From an uncultured Bacteroidales bacterium (GTDB lineage: Bacteria; Bacteroidota; Bacteroidia; Bacteroidales; Paludibacteraceae), in assembly GCA_900320865.1 (NCBI GenBank), contig ONTT01000001.1:1-64000 (forward strand): a stretch of 64,000 nucleotides of DNA. The letters run 5' to 3'. Positions 48,517 through 57,694 of the stretch are shown one piece after another. The notes under the pieces were generated by a model. It was given only the letters and a program-made list of their open reading frames with translations. It was not told the DNA's origin and made no database searches. The translations under genes were made by a program, and so were the position numbers. The stretch's first letter is position 1; each line of letters begins with the position of its first letter.

Positions 48517-49722
48517 CTAAAGACCAAGCTTCTTGCGCAGGTCTTTAGGAATAGCGTCTTTGTGCACCAGGATATCGTTCGTCTTATAGCGCATATACGC
48601 TTCGCTGATATACCAAATTCCCCCGAAATCCGAACGTAAGGTACCCCAACTGTTCTTTACCATGTAATAGCGTTTACCGTTCTGGTCTTTAGCCACGCCG
48701 AAGATCTGCATGCCATGGTCGTCGGTGTTCTCCCAGTTGTCAAAGGCATCTTGACGCATCTGTTGGGTGATCTCTTTTTCGGGCAGCGGATGTTTGGTCA
48801 ACTCCTCTTTCTTCTTATCGGCCGTGTAACCCACCCATTTCGCCATGTCACTTCCGGTAAGGTCTGCGCCTTTGTCTGCATCAGGCACCACACCGATTCC
48901 TTTGCGCGTAAAACCGATCTCCGATACATCGGCTGCCCATGCCAGCGTGTAACCCTTCGCCAAGGCATTGTCGATCACAGCCATCAACTCATCGATCGGC
49001 ACATTATACATCTGATCCATGCGCCAGTTATCCGGCACTTCGAGCGCAAACTTCTCGTAGAACGGATGATGGGTGTAGCTCGTAAGCGAAACGTAGTTCG
49101 AAGCTACTAATCCTAAACTATTGACGTAGGTAAGTGGGGTGTAAGTCTTACCCTCGTACTCAAACTCCGTAGGGCAGGGACCCAGATAGGTATCGTAGAT
49201 GGCTTGCAGGCCTTCGCGCCAAACAGGACTTAACTTCTTCTGTTTCTTCAGCCCGCTCAGATAACCTCCGGCTACAGCACTTAGCTCGCTGAAAACAGGC
49301 AGCGTATCCGCTTCTGTCCAGCCATAGCGAATACCCGGCATCACAGCTTTCGGCACTAATCCGTAGTGCTCCATGCAGTATATCACATCGTAGGCCGAAC
49401 CTCCTTCTGCAAAACGCGGCTCGTTGTACATACGTACGGTATAGGTCGCGCGGTCGATCAGGGTCTTGCTTACCACGAACATAGGACTCAGTTCCACCTC
49501 TTTGCCTTTGATACGCAGCACTTCGCTCTCCAAGAATCCCAAGGTCGAGAACGCCCAACATGTACCGCTTCGGTTCTGATCCTTCACACGCGTGATACCC
49601 ACGCTATCGATCGTCGTGAACTTCCATCCTTCGGCGGTATCTTTTTTCACTTCCGTTGTGTCTGTCTGCGCAAAAGCGCCGAGACTAATGGCCATAAAGG
49701 CTATAAAAAATACTTTTTTCAT
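48517..49722 (-). CDS. Secreted C1 family cysteine peptidase (aminopeptidase C/BleH-like)
   Basis: A 401-residue papain-fold peptidase with a signal peptide (MKKVFFIAFMAISLGAFAQ). The catalytic Cys is in RSGTCWAFSTLGF, the His in TDDHGMQIFG and the Asn in VKNSWGTLRS. Spacing and the long central insert match bleomycin hydrolase/PepC-type enzymes found in the envelope of Bacteroidales. It would trim peptides in the periplasm or outside. No clear sigma-ABfr promoter is seen in the AT-rich upstream gap (49723-49812). Confidence 0.9.
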   Translation of the reverse strand: MKKVFFIAFMAISLGAFAQTDTTEVKKDTAEGWKFTTIDSVGITRVKDQNRSGTCWAFSTLGFLESEVLRIKGKEVELSPMFVVSKTLIDRATYTVRMYNEPRFAEGGSAYDVIYCMEHYGLVPKAVMPGIRYGWTEADTLPVFSELSAVAGGYLSGLKKQKKLSPVWREGLQAIYDTYLGPCPTEFEYEGKTYTPLTYVNSLGLVASNYVSLTSYTHHPFYEKFALEVPDNWRMDQMYNVPIDELMAVIDNALAKGYTLAWAADVSEIGFTRKGIGVVPDADKGADLTGSDMAKWVGYTADKKKEELTKHPLPEKEITQQMRQDAFDNWENTDDHGMQIFGVAKDQNGKRYYMVKNSWGTLRSDFGGIWYISEAYMRYKTNDILVHKDAIPKDLRKKLGL

Positions 49723-49812
49723 GTTTTATTCCAAAATCACGGGATAATATATTATATATATTATAAGTAGGTGCGGGATACGATATACCCACGATATGAC
49801 TTGAATTTAACC

Positions 49813-50919
49813 TTAATCAGGGAACTCCATCAAGTAGGCTTTGATGAAGGCATCGATGTCTCCGTCCATCACGGCATTGACATTCGAGGTCTGATAGTTC
49901 GTGCGATGGTCCTTCACACGACGGTCATCAAAGACGTATGAACGGATTTGTGAACCCCATTCGATCTTCTTCTTGCCGGCTTCTACCTTCGCTTGCGCCT
50001 GACGACGTTTCTCCAGTTCCAGTTCATAGAGTTGCGAGCGCAAGTGCCGCAAAGCATTCTCTCGGTTCTTCGGCTGGTCGCGCGTCTCGGTGTTCTCGAT
50101 GACTATCTCATCCGGCTGGTTCGTGAGCGGGTTAATGAATTTATAATGCAAGCGCACACCGGACTCCACTTTGTTGACGTTCTGTCCTCCTGCTCCGGAG
50201 CTGCGGAAGGTATCCCAACTGATACCAGCCGGATTAACCTCTACTTCGATCGTATCGTCGATGAGGGGCACTACAAACACCGAAGCAAAACTCGTCATGC
50301 GCTTTCCTTGCGCGTTATAAGGACTCACGCGTACCAGACGATGTACTCCGTTCTCGCTCTTCAGATAGCCGTATGCCATGTCGCCTTCGATATTGAAGGT
50401 CACGGTCTTGATACCCGCCTCGTCGCCTTCCTGCAGGTTCTCGATAGTCACTTTGTAGTCGTGCTTCTCGCAATAACGCATGTACATACGCATCAGCTGT
50501 TCTGCCCAGTCCTGCGCTTCGGTTCCGCCTGCTCCGGAGACGATCTTCAGCACAGCCGGCATTTGATCTTCCTCATGGCTCAGCATGTTTTTCATCTCGA
50601 GGTCCTCCACCTCCGAGAGCGCATGTGCATAAGCCGCATCCACCTCTTCTTCGGTCACCAACTCCTCTTTGTAATACTCAAAACTGAGCGCCAATTCCTC
50701 TACCGCGGAACGCACACCTTCGTAGCCTTCTATCCAGCGCTTGATGCCTTTCACCTTGCGCATTTGCGCCTCGGCTGCTTTCGCATCGTCCCAAAAACCA
50801 GGAGCCTGCGTATGCAACTCCTCTTCTTCCAATTGAATTCGTTTCTCGTCAATTTGCAGGTACGCTTTTAGTTTATCTGCGCGCTGCTGAACGTCTTTTA
50901 ATTGTTCTATCGTTATCAT
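49813..50919 (-). CDS. prfB: Peptide chain release factor 2
   Basis: A 368-residue class I release factor. The GGQ loop is in SSGAGGQNVNKVES; the codon-recognition region reads RVSPYNAQGKRMTSFAS (SPY in place of E. coli SPF). It ends translation at UGA and UAA. The start MITIEQLKDVQQ at 50919 is typical; the longer ORF upstream overlaps the promoter. There is no in-frame UGA frameshift site: the region after YL reads Gln-Ile-Asp in the same frame, so the autoregulatory frameshift of E. coli prfB is missing. Confidence 0.95.
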   Translation of the reverse strand: MITIEQLKDVQQRADKLKAYLQIDEKRIQLEEEELHTQAPGFWDDAKAAEAQMRKVKGIKRWIEGYEGVRSAVEELALSFEYYKEELVTEEEVDAAYAHALSEVEDLEMKNMLSHEEDQMPAVLKIVSGAGGTEAQDWAEQLMRMYMRYCEKHDYKVTIENLQEGDEAGIKTVTFNIEGDMAYGYLKSENGVHRLVRVSPYNAQGKRMTSFASVFVVPLIDDTIEVEVNPAGISWDTFRSSGAGGQNVNKVESGVRLHYKFINPLTNQPDEIVIENTETRDQPKNRENALRHLRSQLYELELEKRRQAQAKVEAGKKKIEWGSQIRSYVFDDRRVKDHRTNYQTSNVNAVMDGDIDAFIKAYLMEFPD

Positions 50920-50950
50920 AAGCCTATAATATGCCAAAATAAATCGGGTG

Positions 50951-50981
50951 CAAAGATACGCAAAAAAATACACATGTGCAA
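50951..50981 (-). promoter_or_regulatory. Promoter of prfB
   Basis: On the minus strand TTG (50981-50979), 20 nt, TATCTTTG (50958-50951), about 30 nt before the start codon. It is divergent from the next promoter. Confidence 0.75.
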
Positions 50982-51000
50982 GTTTTTTTAATAAAAAATC

Positions 51001-51031
51001 TTGCGTATGTAAAAAAAAAGCAGTACTTTTG
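51001..51031 (+). promoter_or_regulatory. Promoter of the DUF456 operon
   Basis: TTG at 51001-51003, 20 nt, TACTTTTG at 51024-51031, then ATG at 51055. Confidence 0.75.
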
Positions 51032-51054
51032 CAGCCGCAAAAGTGAGATTTGAT

Positions 51055-51528
51055 ATGGATGTAGCGTTGCTGATAATAGCTTGTGCCCTGATGATCTTTG
51101 GTCTGGTCGGCTGTGTAGTGCCCGGTTTGCCCGGAGTACCTGTTTCGTTGTTGGGCTTGGTTGTGGCGGAGTTTTCTTCACAGGTCCATTTCCCGTGGTG
51201 GGTGTTCCTGGTATGGACGATCGTGACGGTTGTTGTCACTTTGTTGGACTATTTTGTGCCGGCATGGGGTACGAAGCGCTTTGGTGGAACGGCGAACGGT
51301 ATGAGGGGTAGTATAATAGGGGTGTTTCTCGGGATGTTTTTGGGTCCGATAGGCGTGATCATAGGTCCTTATTTCGGCGCCTATATCGCGGAGGTCAGTA
51401 ACGGCATGGAGCGCGAGGAGGCCGCACGGGCAGCGATGGGTAGTTTCATCGGTGTGTTCTTCGGCATGGTGCTCAAGCTCATTTGCAGTATATGGATGTT
51501 TGTGGAATTATTAGTGGCTATTTTCTGA
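51055..51528 (+). CDS. DUF456 family membrane protein
   Basis: A 157-residue integral membrane protein with four to five helices and the Gly/Pro-rich DUF456 pattern (GCVVPGLPGVPVSLLGL, then GTKRFGGTANGMRGSIIG and FGAYIAEV). Function unknown; small Gly-zipper repeats are typical of the family. ATG at 51055 is chosen over the GTG at 51043, which is too near the promoter. The sugar transferase gene follows one base after its stop. Confidence 0.85.
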   Translation: MDVALLIIACALMIFGLVGCVVPGLPGVPVSLLGLVVAEFSSQVHFPWWVFLVWTIVTVVVTLLDYFVPAWGTKRFGGTANGMRGSIIGVFLGMFLGPIGVIIGPYFGAYIAEVSNGMEREEAARAAMGSFIGVFFGMVLKLICSIWMFVELLVAIF

Positions 51529-51529
51529 T

Positions 51530-53044
51530 ATGATTCGGGAGGACTGGAGGAGACGTATTTTTGTGGACTTGTTGATCTGGGTGCTGGCTGCTCTTGCGTG
51601 CTGGGCTTGGCGTATGGTTGCGGATAAAAGCAGTATTGCGGCTTATTGGTCGCTCTTCGGCGTGCTGGCTGTCCTCTGGATATTCATCGGTTGGATTGTT
51701 CAACTCTATCGGTCGTATAAAGATACCTGGTTCTGGCAATCCATTCTTTCCTTGGCGGCTGATTCCATCATCCTTGTTTTCTTATGCCGCTGGGCTTTGC
51801 CGCAGTTGCCTTGGGGCTTGTCGTATCGTGTAGCGGAATGGACGATCATGATGGTTGCTGTATTGGAGACGGTAGTGATCGTGATCGAGCATTACTGGAA
51901 GTATGCGACGAATATGACCGTTCCACCGATGCAGATCGAGAAGCGCTACAAGGCGCAAGTGGAGCGGGAGGATCGTGAACGACCGTTGCCGTCTATTGAG
52001 TCCATCCATCAGTCCGTGCTTTCTGTGACGACCGAAGAGGACTATCAGATGTTGGTGGATAAGGCGCGGCTCAACTCCCGTTTGACCAAAGCGGTTTGTG
52101 ATCGCAACCGTTTTGCTTTCTTGCAGATACCTGATTACACCTATAATACCATCGTGGACCTGACGCTGCTCAATGACGCGAAGGGTATCAACCGTCGCTT
52201 TTGTATCATTAATCAGAAGTTGCCGGATGAGGGACGGTATGTATGTTGCTATCGGCCGCAAGAGTATATCAAGAAGAAGATCCTGGCGAAATATCCGCCT
52301 GTGATTAACTGGATCGTGTACAGCCTGTATTTCTTCCATAAACGTGTCTGGCCGCGTTTGTCCTTTACCAGCCGTCTGTATTACGATGTGACGCGCGGTC
52401 GCAAACGCATGCTGAGTAAGACCGAGGTTTTCGGACGACTCTATTACTGCGGATTTGTGGTAGACGAAGTGATCCCGATGGGGCACATCGAGTATGTCTT
52501 TGCCCATCGTCATTCGCAACCGTATCCCCAAGAGCAATTTAAGGTATATGGGCCGCTTATCAAACTGCCGCGTGTATGCGAACATAAGAAAATCAAGTAT
52601 TTCTATAAGTTCCGCACGATGCACCCCTATGCCGAGTATATTCAGCAGTATGTCTTCGACGCCCGCGGAGGAATGGATATTGCCGATAAATCGAATGACG
52701 ATTGGCGTATCACTACCTGGGGACGATTTATGCGTAAGTATTGGTTGGATGAACTGCCGATGCTCATCAACTGGATCAAAAGGGATATGAAACTGGTAGG
52801 GGTAAGGCCGATCAGTAAGACGATGTTTGATACGTATCCGGAGTGGCTGCAAGAGAAACGTACTTTGTGCAAAACGGGACTGATTCCGCCTTTCTATATA
52901 GATCATCCGAAGACATTCGACGAACTTTTTGCCAGCGAAGATAAATACTTGACGGAATACCTTGCGCACCCTTTCCGAACGGATGTGAAGTATTTCTTCC
53001 TTACCATGTGGTCCATCCTAACCCGCAAGACACATAGTGCTTGA
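51530..53044 (+). CDS. Polyprenyl-phosphate sugar phosphotransferase-like protein
   Basis: A 504-residue protein with four N-terminal helices (about 10-125), a cytoplasmic middle part (about 130-350), and a C-terminal bacterial sugar transferase domain of the WbaP/PglC class: YKFRTMHPYAEYI, RITTWGRFMRKYWLDELPML and KLVGVRPIS. Such enzymes transfer a sugar phosphate to undecaprenyl phosphate as the first step of capsule, O-antigen or glycan assembly. The middle domain does not show a typical CoA-binding Rossmann motif. It overlaps the next gene by 8 nt. Confidence 0.87.
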   Translation: MIREDWRRRIFVDLLIWVLAALACWAWRMVADKSSIAAYWSLFGVLAVLWIFIGWIVQLYRSYKDTWFWQSILSLAADSIILVFLCRWALPQLPWGLSYRVAEWTIMMVAVLETVVIVIEHYWKYATNMTVPPMQIEKRYKAQVEREDRERPLPSIESIHQSVLSVTTEEDYQMLVDKARLNSRLTKAVCDRNRFAFLQIPDYTYNTIVDLTLLNDAKGINRRFCIINQKLPDEGRYVCCYRPQEYIKKKILAKYPPVINWIVYSLYFFHKRVWPRLSFTSRLYYDVTRGRKRMLSKTEVFGRLYYCGFVVDEVIPMGHIEYVFAHRHSQPYPQEQFKVYGPLIKLPRVCEHKKIKYFYKFRTMHPYAEYIQQYVFDARGGMDIADKSNDDWRITTWGRFMRKYWLDELPMLINWIKRDMKLVGVRPISKTMFDTYPEWLQEKRTLCKTGLIPPFYIDHPKTFDELFASEDKYLTEYLAHPFRTDVKYFFLTMWSILTRKTHSA

Positions 53045-54065
53045 TTCGCTTACATATGATCAATGTGTGGCGCAGGGAGTGGGGCCGCTGGTCTTTCCCC
53101 AACGCTTGGCCGAAGGGAACTGTTCGCCGCATGAGAACCAACAGATGAAATCTGTCTGTCTCTGTACCATACATCAACAAGTCCAGATTCGGCATGTCTT
53201 TGAGCAAGCCTATGCAGCACTCGAGAAAGCCGGCATACGGGCGGTAGTGCTGAAAGGAGTAGGGTTGGCTGCTTTGTATGACGATCCGTCTCAACGGGCA
53301 TGGTCGGATATCGATCTCTTTGTGGGGAAAAACCAGTATCATCCCGCTTGTGCGGTCATGCGAGAGACCTTTCCGAAGGCACTTAAGTTCGATGAGGAAC
53401 TGGACCATTATAAGCATTATAACCTCATAGCAGATGGGGTGTCGATCGAAGTGCATCGTGTGAGTGTGGGCTTGGTTCATCCGCATGATATCCGGCGCTA
53501 CGAACCCTTCGAGTCCTATGGCATGGCGCATGCCTGCGAAATGAAGTATCAGGATGCTTCTTTCCTTGTTCCAGAACCCACCTTCAATGCCTTTTTCGTC
53601 TTCCTGCATGCATGGGAACATATGCTTTCGAAGGGCGCGAATGCAAGGCAGTTATACGACTTGACGGTCTTGCTGCATCGCTATAAAGACCAAGTGGATC
53701 AACCGCGACTGAAACACTATCTGCAAGCCTTGTGCTTAATGGATGTATGGCAACTGTTCATGGCGATATTGGTTCACCATCTCGAGTTGCCGCAAGACGA
53801 AGCCCCGTTCTATACACCCAAGGTAGAGAGTAGGGCAGAGCATTTATGGCAAGACCTTTTGGCGCAACGGTTGGTAGCACCCAAGGCAAACGAACCAACC
53901 CCGGCAACCAACCGTTTCGTCCGTAAATGGCATACGATGCGCGAACGAATGGCAAATGCTGATCGAATAAATACATACAGTCCCGCTTATGCCCGCCATA
54001 TGCGAGCAGCCATCCTGCTGAGCGGCATGAAACGACTCTTTGCAAAAGACCGACACTGGGAATGA
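53037..54065 (+). CDS. Nucleotidyltransferase-fold protein (PF14907-like)
   Basis: A 342-residue protein with the hallmarks of the uncharacterised nucleotidyltransferase family: VVLKGVGLAALYDDPSQRAW followed by SDIDLFVG (the D-x-D metal site), EVHRVS and a helical C-terminal half. Families of this type occur next to polysaccharide genes and their activity is unknown. The start is GTG at 53037, overlapping the sugar transferase by 8 nt. It overlaps holA by 4 nt. Confidence 0.75.
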   Translation: MLDSLTYDQCVAQGVGPLVFPQRLAEGNCSPHENQQMKSVCLCTIHQQVQIRHVFEQAYAALEKAGIRAVVLKGVGLAALYDDPSQRAWSDIDLFVGKNQYHPACAVMRETFPKALKFDEELDHYKHYNLIADGVSIEVHRVSVGLVHPHDIRRYEPFESYGMAHACEMKYQDASFLVPEPTFNAFFVFLHAWEHMLSKGANARQLYDLTVLLHRYKDQVDQPRLKHYLQALCLMDVWQLFMAILVHHLELPQDEAPFYTPKVESRAEHLWQDLLAQRLVAPKANEPTPATNRFVRKWHTMRERMANADRINTYSPAYARHMRAAILLSGMKRLFAKDRHWE

Positions 54066-55105
54066 TTAAGAAACACGAAGATATCATGCAAGCCCTTCGG
54101 GCCGATAACTACGCCCCGATTTATGTGCTTTGCGGAGAAGAACCTTATTATACCGATAAGGTGTTTGATTTCATTGCGGCAAATGCTCTGGATGAGATGG
54201 CACGCGAGTTTGACCAACAGATCGTCTATGGGCGTGACCTGCAGGGAGCTGATATCGCTCCGATCATTGGCGCAGCACGCGGTTTTGCTATGATGGGCGG
54301 ACGAAAAGTGGTCATTGTGCGCGAAGCGCAATCGATTAAGAAATGGGATGCCTTTGGCGCTTATCTTGATAACTTAATGCCCCAAACGGTATTGGTCATT
54401 TGCTATAACGGCAAACCCGATAAACGGCAAGGGGTGTGGAAGAAAGCTGCGGAACACCCCCAGGTCATCTGGCAGCAGTCCGACAAACTGCGTGATTACG
54501 AAGTAGAACGCTGGATAAATGCCTATATAGCCGATTTTAATAAGCAATCCGCCAATAGCAGTAAGCAAATAAATATCGATCCGCGCGTAGCCCCGCTATT
54601 GGCCAATGCCATCGGAACGGACCTCTCCGCGATAGTAGGTGCGCTGCAGAAACTCTTGGACGGTCGTCCCGAAGGAGTGAATACCATCGATGTCGCTTTA
54701 GTGGAACGAAACATCGGAATTTCCAAGGATTATAACATCATGGAGATGCAGGCAGCACTCATTCGTGGCGATGTGGTGCATGCCAATCGTATCGCGCAGT
54801 ATTTCGCGTCCAGCAAAGACCATCCGATGATTCGGGAACTAGCTCCGCTGTTCACTTTCTTCTCGAATCTGCTCATGTATCATTACATGCCGGATAAGAG
54901 TCAGGCAAACGTGGCGAAGGAATTGGGTATCAACCCCTATTTTGTGAAAGACTACGCTACAGCAGCCAAGCGTTACTCGGCCGGGAAAACGTTCTTGATC
55001 ATCGGATATCTGAGAGACACCGATGCGCGTCTGAAAGGAATTAATAATCCTTCTGCCAAAGATGCAGACTTGTGGAAAGAATTGATCTATAAGATCATGC
55101 ATTAA
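54062..55105 (+). CDS. holA: DNA polymerase III, delta subunit
   Basis: A 347-residue clamp-loader subunit. The N-terminal domain has PIYVLCGEEPYYTDKVFDF and FAMMGGRKVVIVREAQ; the central part has KLRDYEVERWI and ALQKLLDGR, and the C-terminal collar helices include GINPYFVKDY. It opens the sliding clamp in the replisome. It starts in the ATGA overlap with the nucleotidyltransferase-like gene. A loop at about residues 160-178 (KQSANSSKQINID) is Ser/Asn/Lys-rich. Confidence 0.9.
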   Translation: MIKKHEDIMQALRADNYAPIYVLCGEEPYYTDKVFDFIAANALDEMAREFDQQIVYGRDLQGADIAPIIGAARGFAMMGGRKVVIVREAQSIKKWDAFGAYLDNLMPQTVLVICYNGKPDKRQGVWKKAAEHPQVIWQQSDKLRDYEVERWINAYIADFNKQSANSSKQINIDPRVAPLLANAIGTDLSAIVGALQKLLDGRPEGVNTIDVALVERNIGISKDYNIMEMQAALIRGDVVHANRIAQYFASSKDHPMIRELAPLFTFFSNLLMYHYMPDKSQANVAKELGINPYFVKDYATAAKRYSAGKTFLIIGYLRDTDARLKGINNPSAKDADLWKELIYKIMH

Positions 55106-55119
55106 GACGTTCTTCGCTT

Positions 55120-55638
55120 TTACCGATCAATGAAAACAAGGGGTTGTTTCCGCTCCCATTTATTCCAATCGGTGCAATAACCGTGTTGCGTAACCCATAG
55201 CACGCTATCCAAATCCATGCGTGTAAAGGGTCGTTGCATGCTCTCTTCTTTAGGCGTTTCTACAGCAATCGTTTCAGAAGCAAGCGCGTTTAATGCATCT
55301 TCGTTCTGCGCTATAAACGCCTCTTCTTCGGCTTTCAGTTGGGTCAGTACTTTCGGATAGATCTTATCGAATAACTGCGGATGAGCCGTATACCAGACTA
55401 ACGAACTGTCGAACTGCGCTTGTGTGGTGCCGTGTTTCTCCAACACCTGTGCATAATAGATGTTTTTAGCTTCATCATAACCCTGTGTCAGCCCGCTTAT
55501 TTGCAGCATCGCATCGGTCTTGTGCAGGTCTACCATAATCTCCCGCATTTCCCATGAATGCAGGATGCCCTTTGGGCGACAACCTACACAAGCCATCGCA
55601 ACCATCAGTAATACTATGATGAACCCTTTCGCTCTCAT
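55120..55638 (-). CDS. DUF4296 lipoprotein
   Basis: A 172-residue lipoprotein (lipobox ACVGC, Cys20) with the DUF4296 pattern: EMREIMVDLHKTDAML, YYAQVLEKHGTTQAQFDSSL and WYTAHPQLFDKIY. The family is specific to Bacteroidetes, of unknown function. It lies 10 nt downstream of lspA, the signal peptidase for lipoproteins, which is a frequent arrangement. It converges on holA with a 14-bp gap. Confidence 0.88.
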   Translation of the reverse strand: MRAKGFIIVLLMVAMACVGCRPKGILHSWEMREIMVDLHKTDAMLQISGLTQGYDEAKNIYYAQVLEKHGTTQAQFDSSLVWYTAHPQLFDKIYPKVLTQLKAEEEAFIAQNEDALNALASETIAVETPKEESMQRPFTRMDLDSVLWVTQHGYCTDWNKWERKQPLVFIDR

Positions 55639-55648
55639 CTATAAACTA

Positions 55649-56224
55649 TTAACTTTTCGCTTTCTCCTCGCTATTCAACTGCTTCATGTAGAAGAGCAAT
55701 ATCACGATCACGCCGCAGGTAATACAGCTGTCAGCGAAATTAAATACCGGACGGAAGAACAGCACTTCTCCTGCGCTGTTGTGAATTAGCGGGAAATAGA
55801 ACATATCTACAACTTTGCCGCAGAACCAACCGGTCTCTTGCTCAGGAAACAACTTGCCGTAGAAAATGCAATCGATGATGTTTCCGATCGCCCCGGCCAC
55901 AATAAATGCAATTGTTGCGATATAACCGACCGGAGTCTCTTCTTTTTTCAACAGTACATGCAGATACCATCCCAATAACCCGACCGCTACAATGCGGAAG
56001 AGCGTTAAGGCGATTTTACTGAACCATTCGATACCAAAGGCCATTCCCGGATTCAGTACATAACTGATTTGAAACCACGGTGTGATCTCGATACCTGTAT
56101 TCAGCATCATGTGGGTAGCTACCAGGATCTTAATCACCTGGTCTATTACTACTGCCCCCAGCACGATGGCTATTATAAGCCAAATGCGGCTTTTACGGCT
56201 ACTAAACGGTCTAATTTCTCCCAT
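55649..56224 (-). CDS. lspA: Lipoprotein signal peptidase
   Basis: A 191-residue membrane protein with four helices. The catalytic aspartates are in [11 protein letters not shown] and [11 protein letters not shown], and NPGMAFG is the third conserved segment. It removes signal peptides of prolipoproteins. A hydrophilic insert between helices ([16 protein letters not shown]) is usual for Bacteroidetes. The start is within metK: the first 52 nt overlap the 3' end of metK in another frame, so translation is coupled. Confidence 0.93.
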   Translation of the reverse strand: MGEIRPFSSRKSRIWLIIAIVLGAVVIDQVIKILVATHMMLNTGIEITPWFQISYVLNPGMAFGIEWFSKIALTLFRIVAVGLLGWYLHVLLKKEETPVGYIATIAFIVAGAIGNIIDCIFYGKLFPEQETGWFCGKVVDMFYFPLIHNSAGEVLFFRPVFNFADSCITCGVIVILLFYMKQLNSEEKAKS

Positions 56225-57426
56225 GTGAATAACTCTACTTCTTTGGTGTAATTATTGCCATCGGCGTCCAGGAACGTCTTGGTCACTACTTCGTTCGTAC
56301 GACCTACATGACCGTATTTGGCGGTCTCCTGATAGATCGGTTGCGTTAATTTCAGGTCGCGAATGATGGCAGCCGGACGAAGGTCAAACAGTTGCTCCAC
56401 GATCTTCGCAATCTCTGCATCGCTCTTCTTTACCATAGCTGTTCCAAACGTGTTGACATACAACGAAACCGGCTTGGCTACGCCTATGGCGTAACTGACT
56501 TGAACCAGTGCCTCATGCGCTACTCCTGCTGCTACCAGATGCTTCGCAATCCAGCGCGTCGCATAAGCTGCAGATCGATCCACTTTTGACGGGTCTTTGC
56601 CGCTGAAAGCTCCTCCTCCGTGGGCGCCTCGTCCTCCATAAGTATCAACGATGATCTTACGTCCTGTCAGACCTGTATCACCATGAGGACCGCCGATTAC
56701 GAAATTACCGGTCGGATTCACCCATAATTTCGCGTCCTTGTCTTGCAGAAACATCTCTAACAGATGGCTGTAACGTGAGTCGCGTTTCGCTACACGAGGG
56801 AGTAAAATATCAACGATGTCGCGCTTGATTTGCTCGGGAGTAACTCCTTCGTCATGCTGCGTAGAGAGCACGATGGTATCGATGCGAACAGGTTGATTCT
56901 GTTCGTTATATTCGATGGTTACTTGTGACTTACTATCCGGACGAAGATAGGTCATCTGTTCGCCTTCTTTGCGTATACGCGCCAGAGTGTACACTAAGGT
57001 GTGTGCTAGGTCCAGCGTCAACGGCATATAGTTATCCGTCTCGTCGGTTGCATAACCGAACATCATGCCTTGGTCTCCCGCACCTTGTTCCTCCGCGTTC
57101 GCACGACTCACACCCATATTGATGTCCGCCGATTGTGCATGAAGAGCCGTTAAAATACCGCAACTCTCTGCTTCGAACTTATACTCCGCTTTGGTGTAAC
57201 CGATCTCCGCAATCGTCTTGCGCGCAATCTGCTGTACGTCTACCCAACCTTTGCAGGACACTTCCCCCGCAATCACGACCTGACCCGTCGTACACATCGT
57301 CTCGCAAGCTACGTGAGCCTGCGGATCTTGGGCTAACATATTATCCAAAATGGCGTCCGAAATCTGGTCGCAAACTTTATCAGGGTGTCCTTCGGACACC
57401 GATTCACTTGTAAATAAATAATGCAT
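56173..57426 (-). CDS. metK: S-adenosylmethionine synthase
   Basis: A 417-residue enzyme: [29 protein letters not shown] and the P-loop-like [15 protein letters not shown]. It makes SAM from methionine and ATP. ATG at 57426 ([10 protein letters not shown]) is chosen; the longer frame upstream covers the riboswitch leader. Expression is probably controlled by the SAM-II-like aptamer at 57478-57529 and the terminator at 57446-57474. lspA starts within its 3' end. Confidence 0.95.
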   Translation of the reverse strand: MHYLFTSESVSEGHPDKVCDQISDAILDNMLAQDPQAHVACETMCTTGQVVIAGEVSCKGWVDVQQIARKTIAEIGYTKAEYKFEAESCGILTALHAQSADINMGVSRANAEEQGAGDQGMMFGYATDETDNYMPLTLDLAHTLVYTLARIRKEGEQMTYLRPDSKSQVTIEYNEQNQPVRIDTIVLSTQHDEGVTPEQIKRDIVDILLPRVAKRDSRYSHLLEMFLQDKDAKLWVNPTGNFVIGGPHGDTGLTGRKIIVDTYGGRGAHGGGAFSGKDPSKVDRSAAYATRWIAKHLVAAGVAHEALVQVSYAIGVAKPVSLYVNTFGTAMVKKSDAEIAKIVEQLFDLRPAAIIRDLKLTQPIYQETAKYGHVGRTNEVVTKTFLDADGNNYTKEVELFTWEKLDRLVAVKAAFGL

Positions 57427-57445
57427 AAAGTAATTTACTAAAATA

Positions 57446-57474
57446 AAACCGCAAGTGACTGTTTGGTCTTGCGG
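57446..57474 (-). terminator. Attenuator in the metK leader
   Basis: On the minus strand CCGCAAG (57474-57468) pairs with CTTGCGG (57455-57449), followed by TTTTATTTT, 20 nt before the metK start. The 5' arm GCAAG can also pair with the CTTGC of the aptamer, which would give an antiterminator when SAM is absent. Confidence 0.7.
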
Positions 57475-57477
57475 CAC

Positions 57478-57529
57478 AAGTTTTAGCATTGTTTTAACGA
57501 GGTTGCAAGCAGTCAAATCCATCCTCACG
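57478..57529 (-). promoter_or_regulatory. SAM-II-like riboswitch aptamer before metK
   Basis: The minus-strand leader has the order of SAM-II blocks: GAGG, GATTTGACTGCTTGCAA, CCTC (pairs with GAGG), GTTAAAAC and AATGCTAAAAC. The reference SAM-II RNA has GAUUUAACCGUAUUGCAA, the closing stem strand, then UGAUAAAUGUAGCUAAA. Length about 52 nt agrees. The position before metK and a following terminator support it. The call is by eye; an Rfam search would settle it. Confidence 0.75.
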
Positions 57530-57543
57530 ATCGAAATCGGGTG

Positions 57544-57574
57544 CAAAGGTACTGCTTTTTTTTCATATATGCAA
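57544..57574 (-). promoter_or_regulatory. Promoter of metK
   Basis: On the minus strand TTG (57574-57572), 20 nt, TACCTTTG (57551-57544). Transcription begins just before the aptamer. Confidence 0.75.
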
Positions 57575-57611
57575 ATAAAAAGCACTTTTTTCAAAAAATA
57601 TATGTGCGCGC

Positions 57612-57642
57612 TTGTGTATGTAAAAAAAAAGTTGTATCTTTG
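57612..57642 (+). promoter_or_regulatory. Promoter of the acyl-CoA ligase operon
   Basis: TTG at 57612-57614, 20 nt, TATCTTTG at 57635-57642, divergent from the metK promoter; ATG at 57695. Confidence 0.75.
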
Positions 57643-57694
57643 CAGCCGATTTTATTATTTATAGTGTACATTCGATAAAAATGCGCGATATAGT

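Noticed and set aside
49723..49812. AT-rich palindrome (TATAATATATATAATATATTA) region as a promoter
   Set aside because: No TTG-20-TAnnTTTG arrangement can be placed on either strand with confidence.
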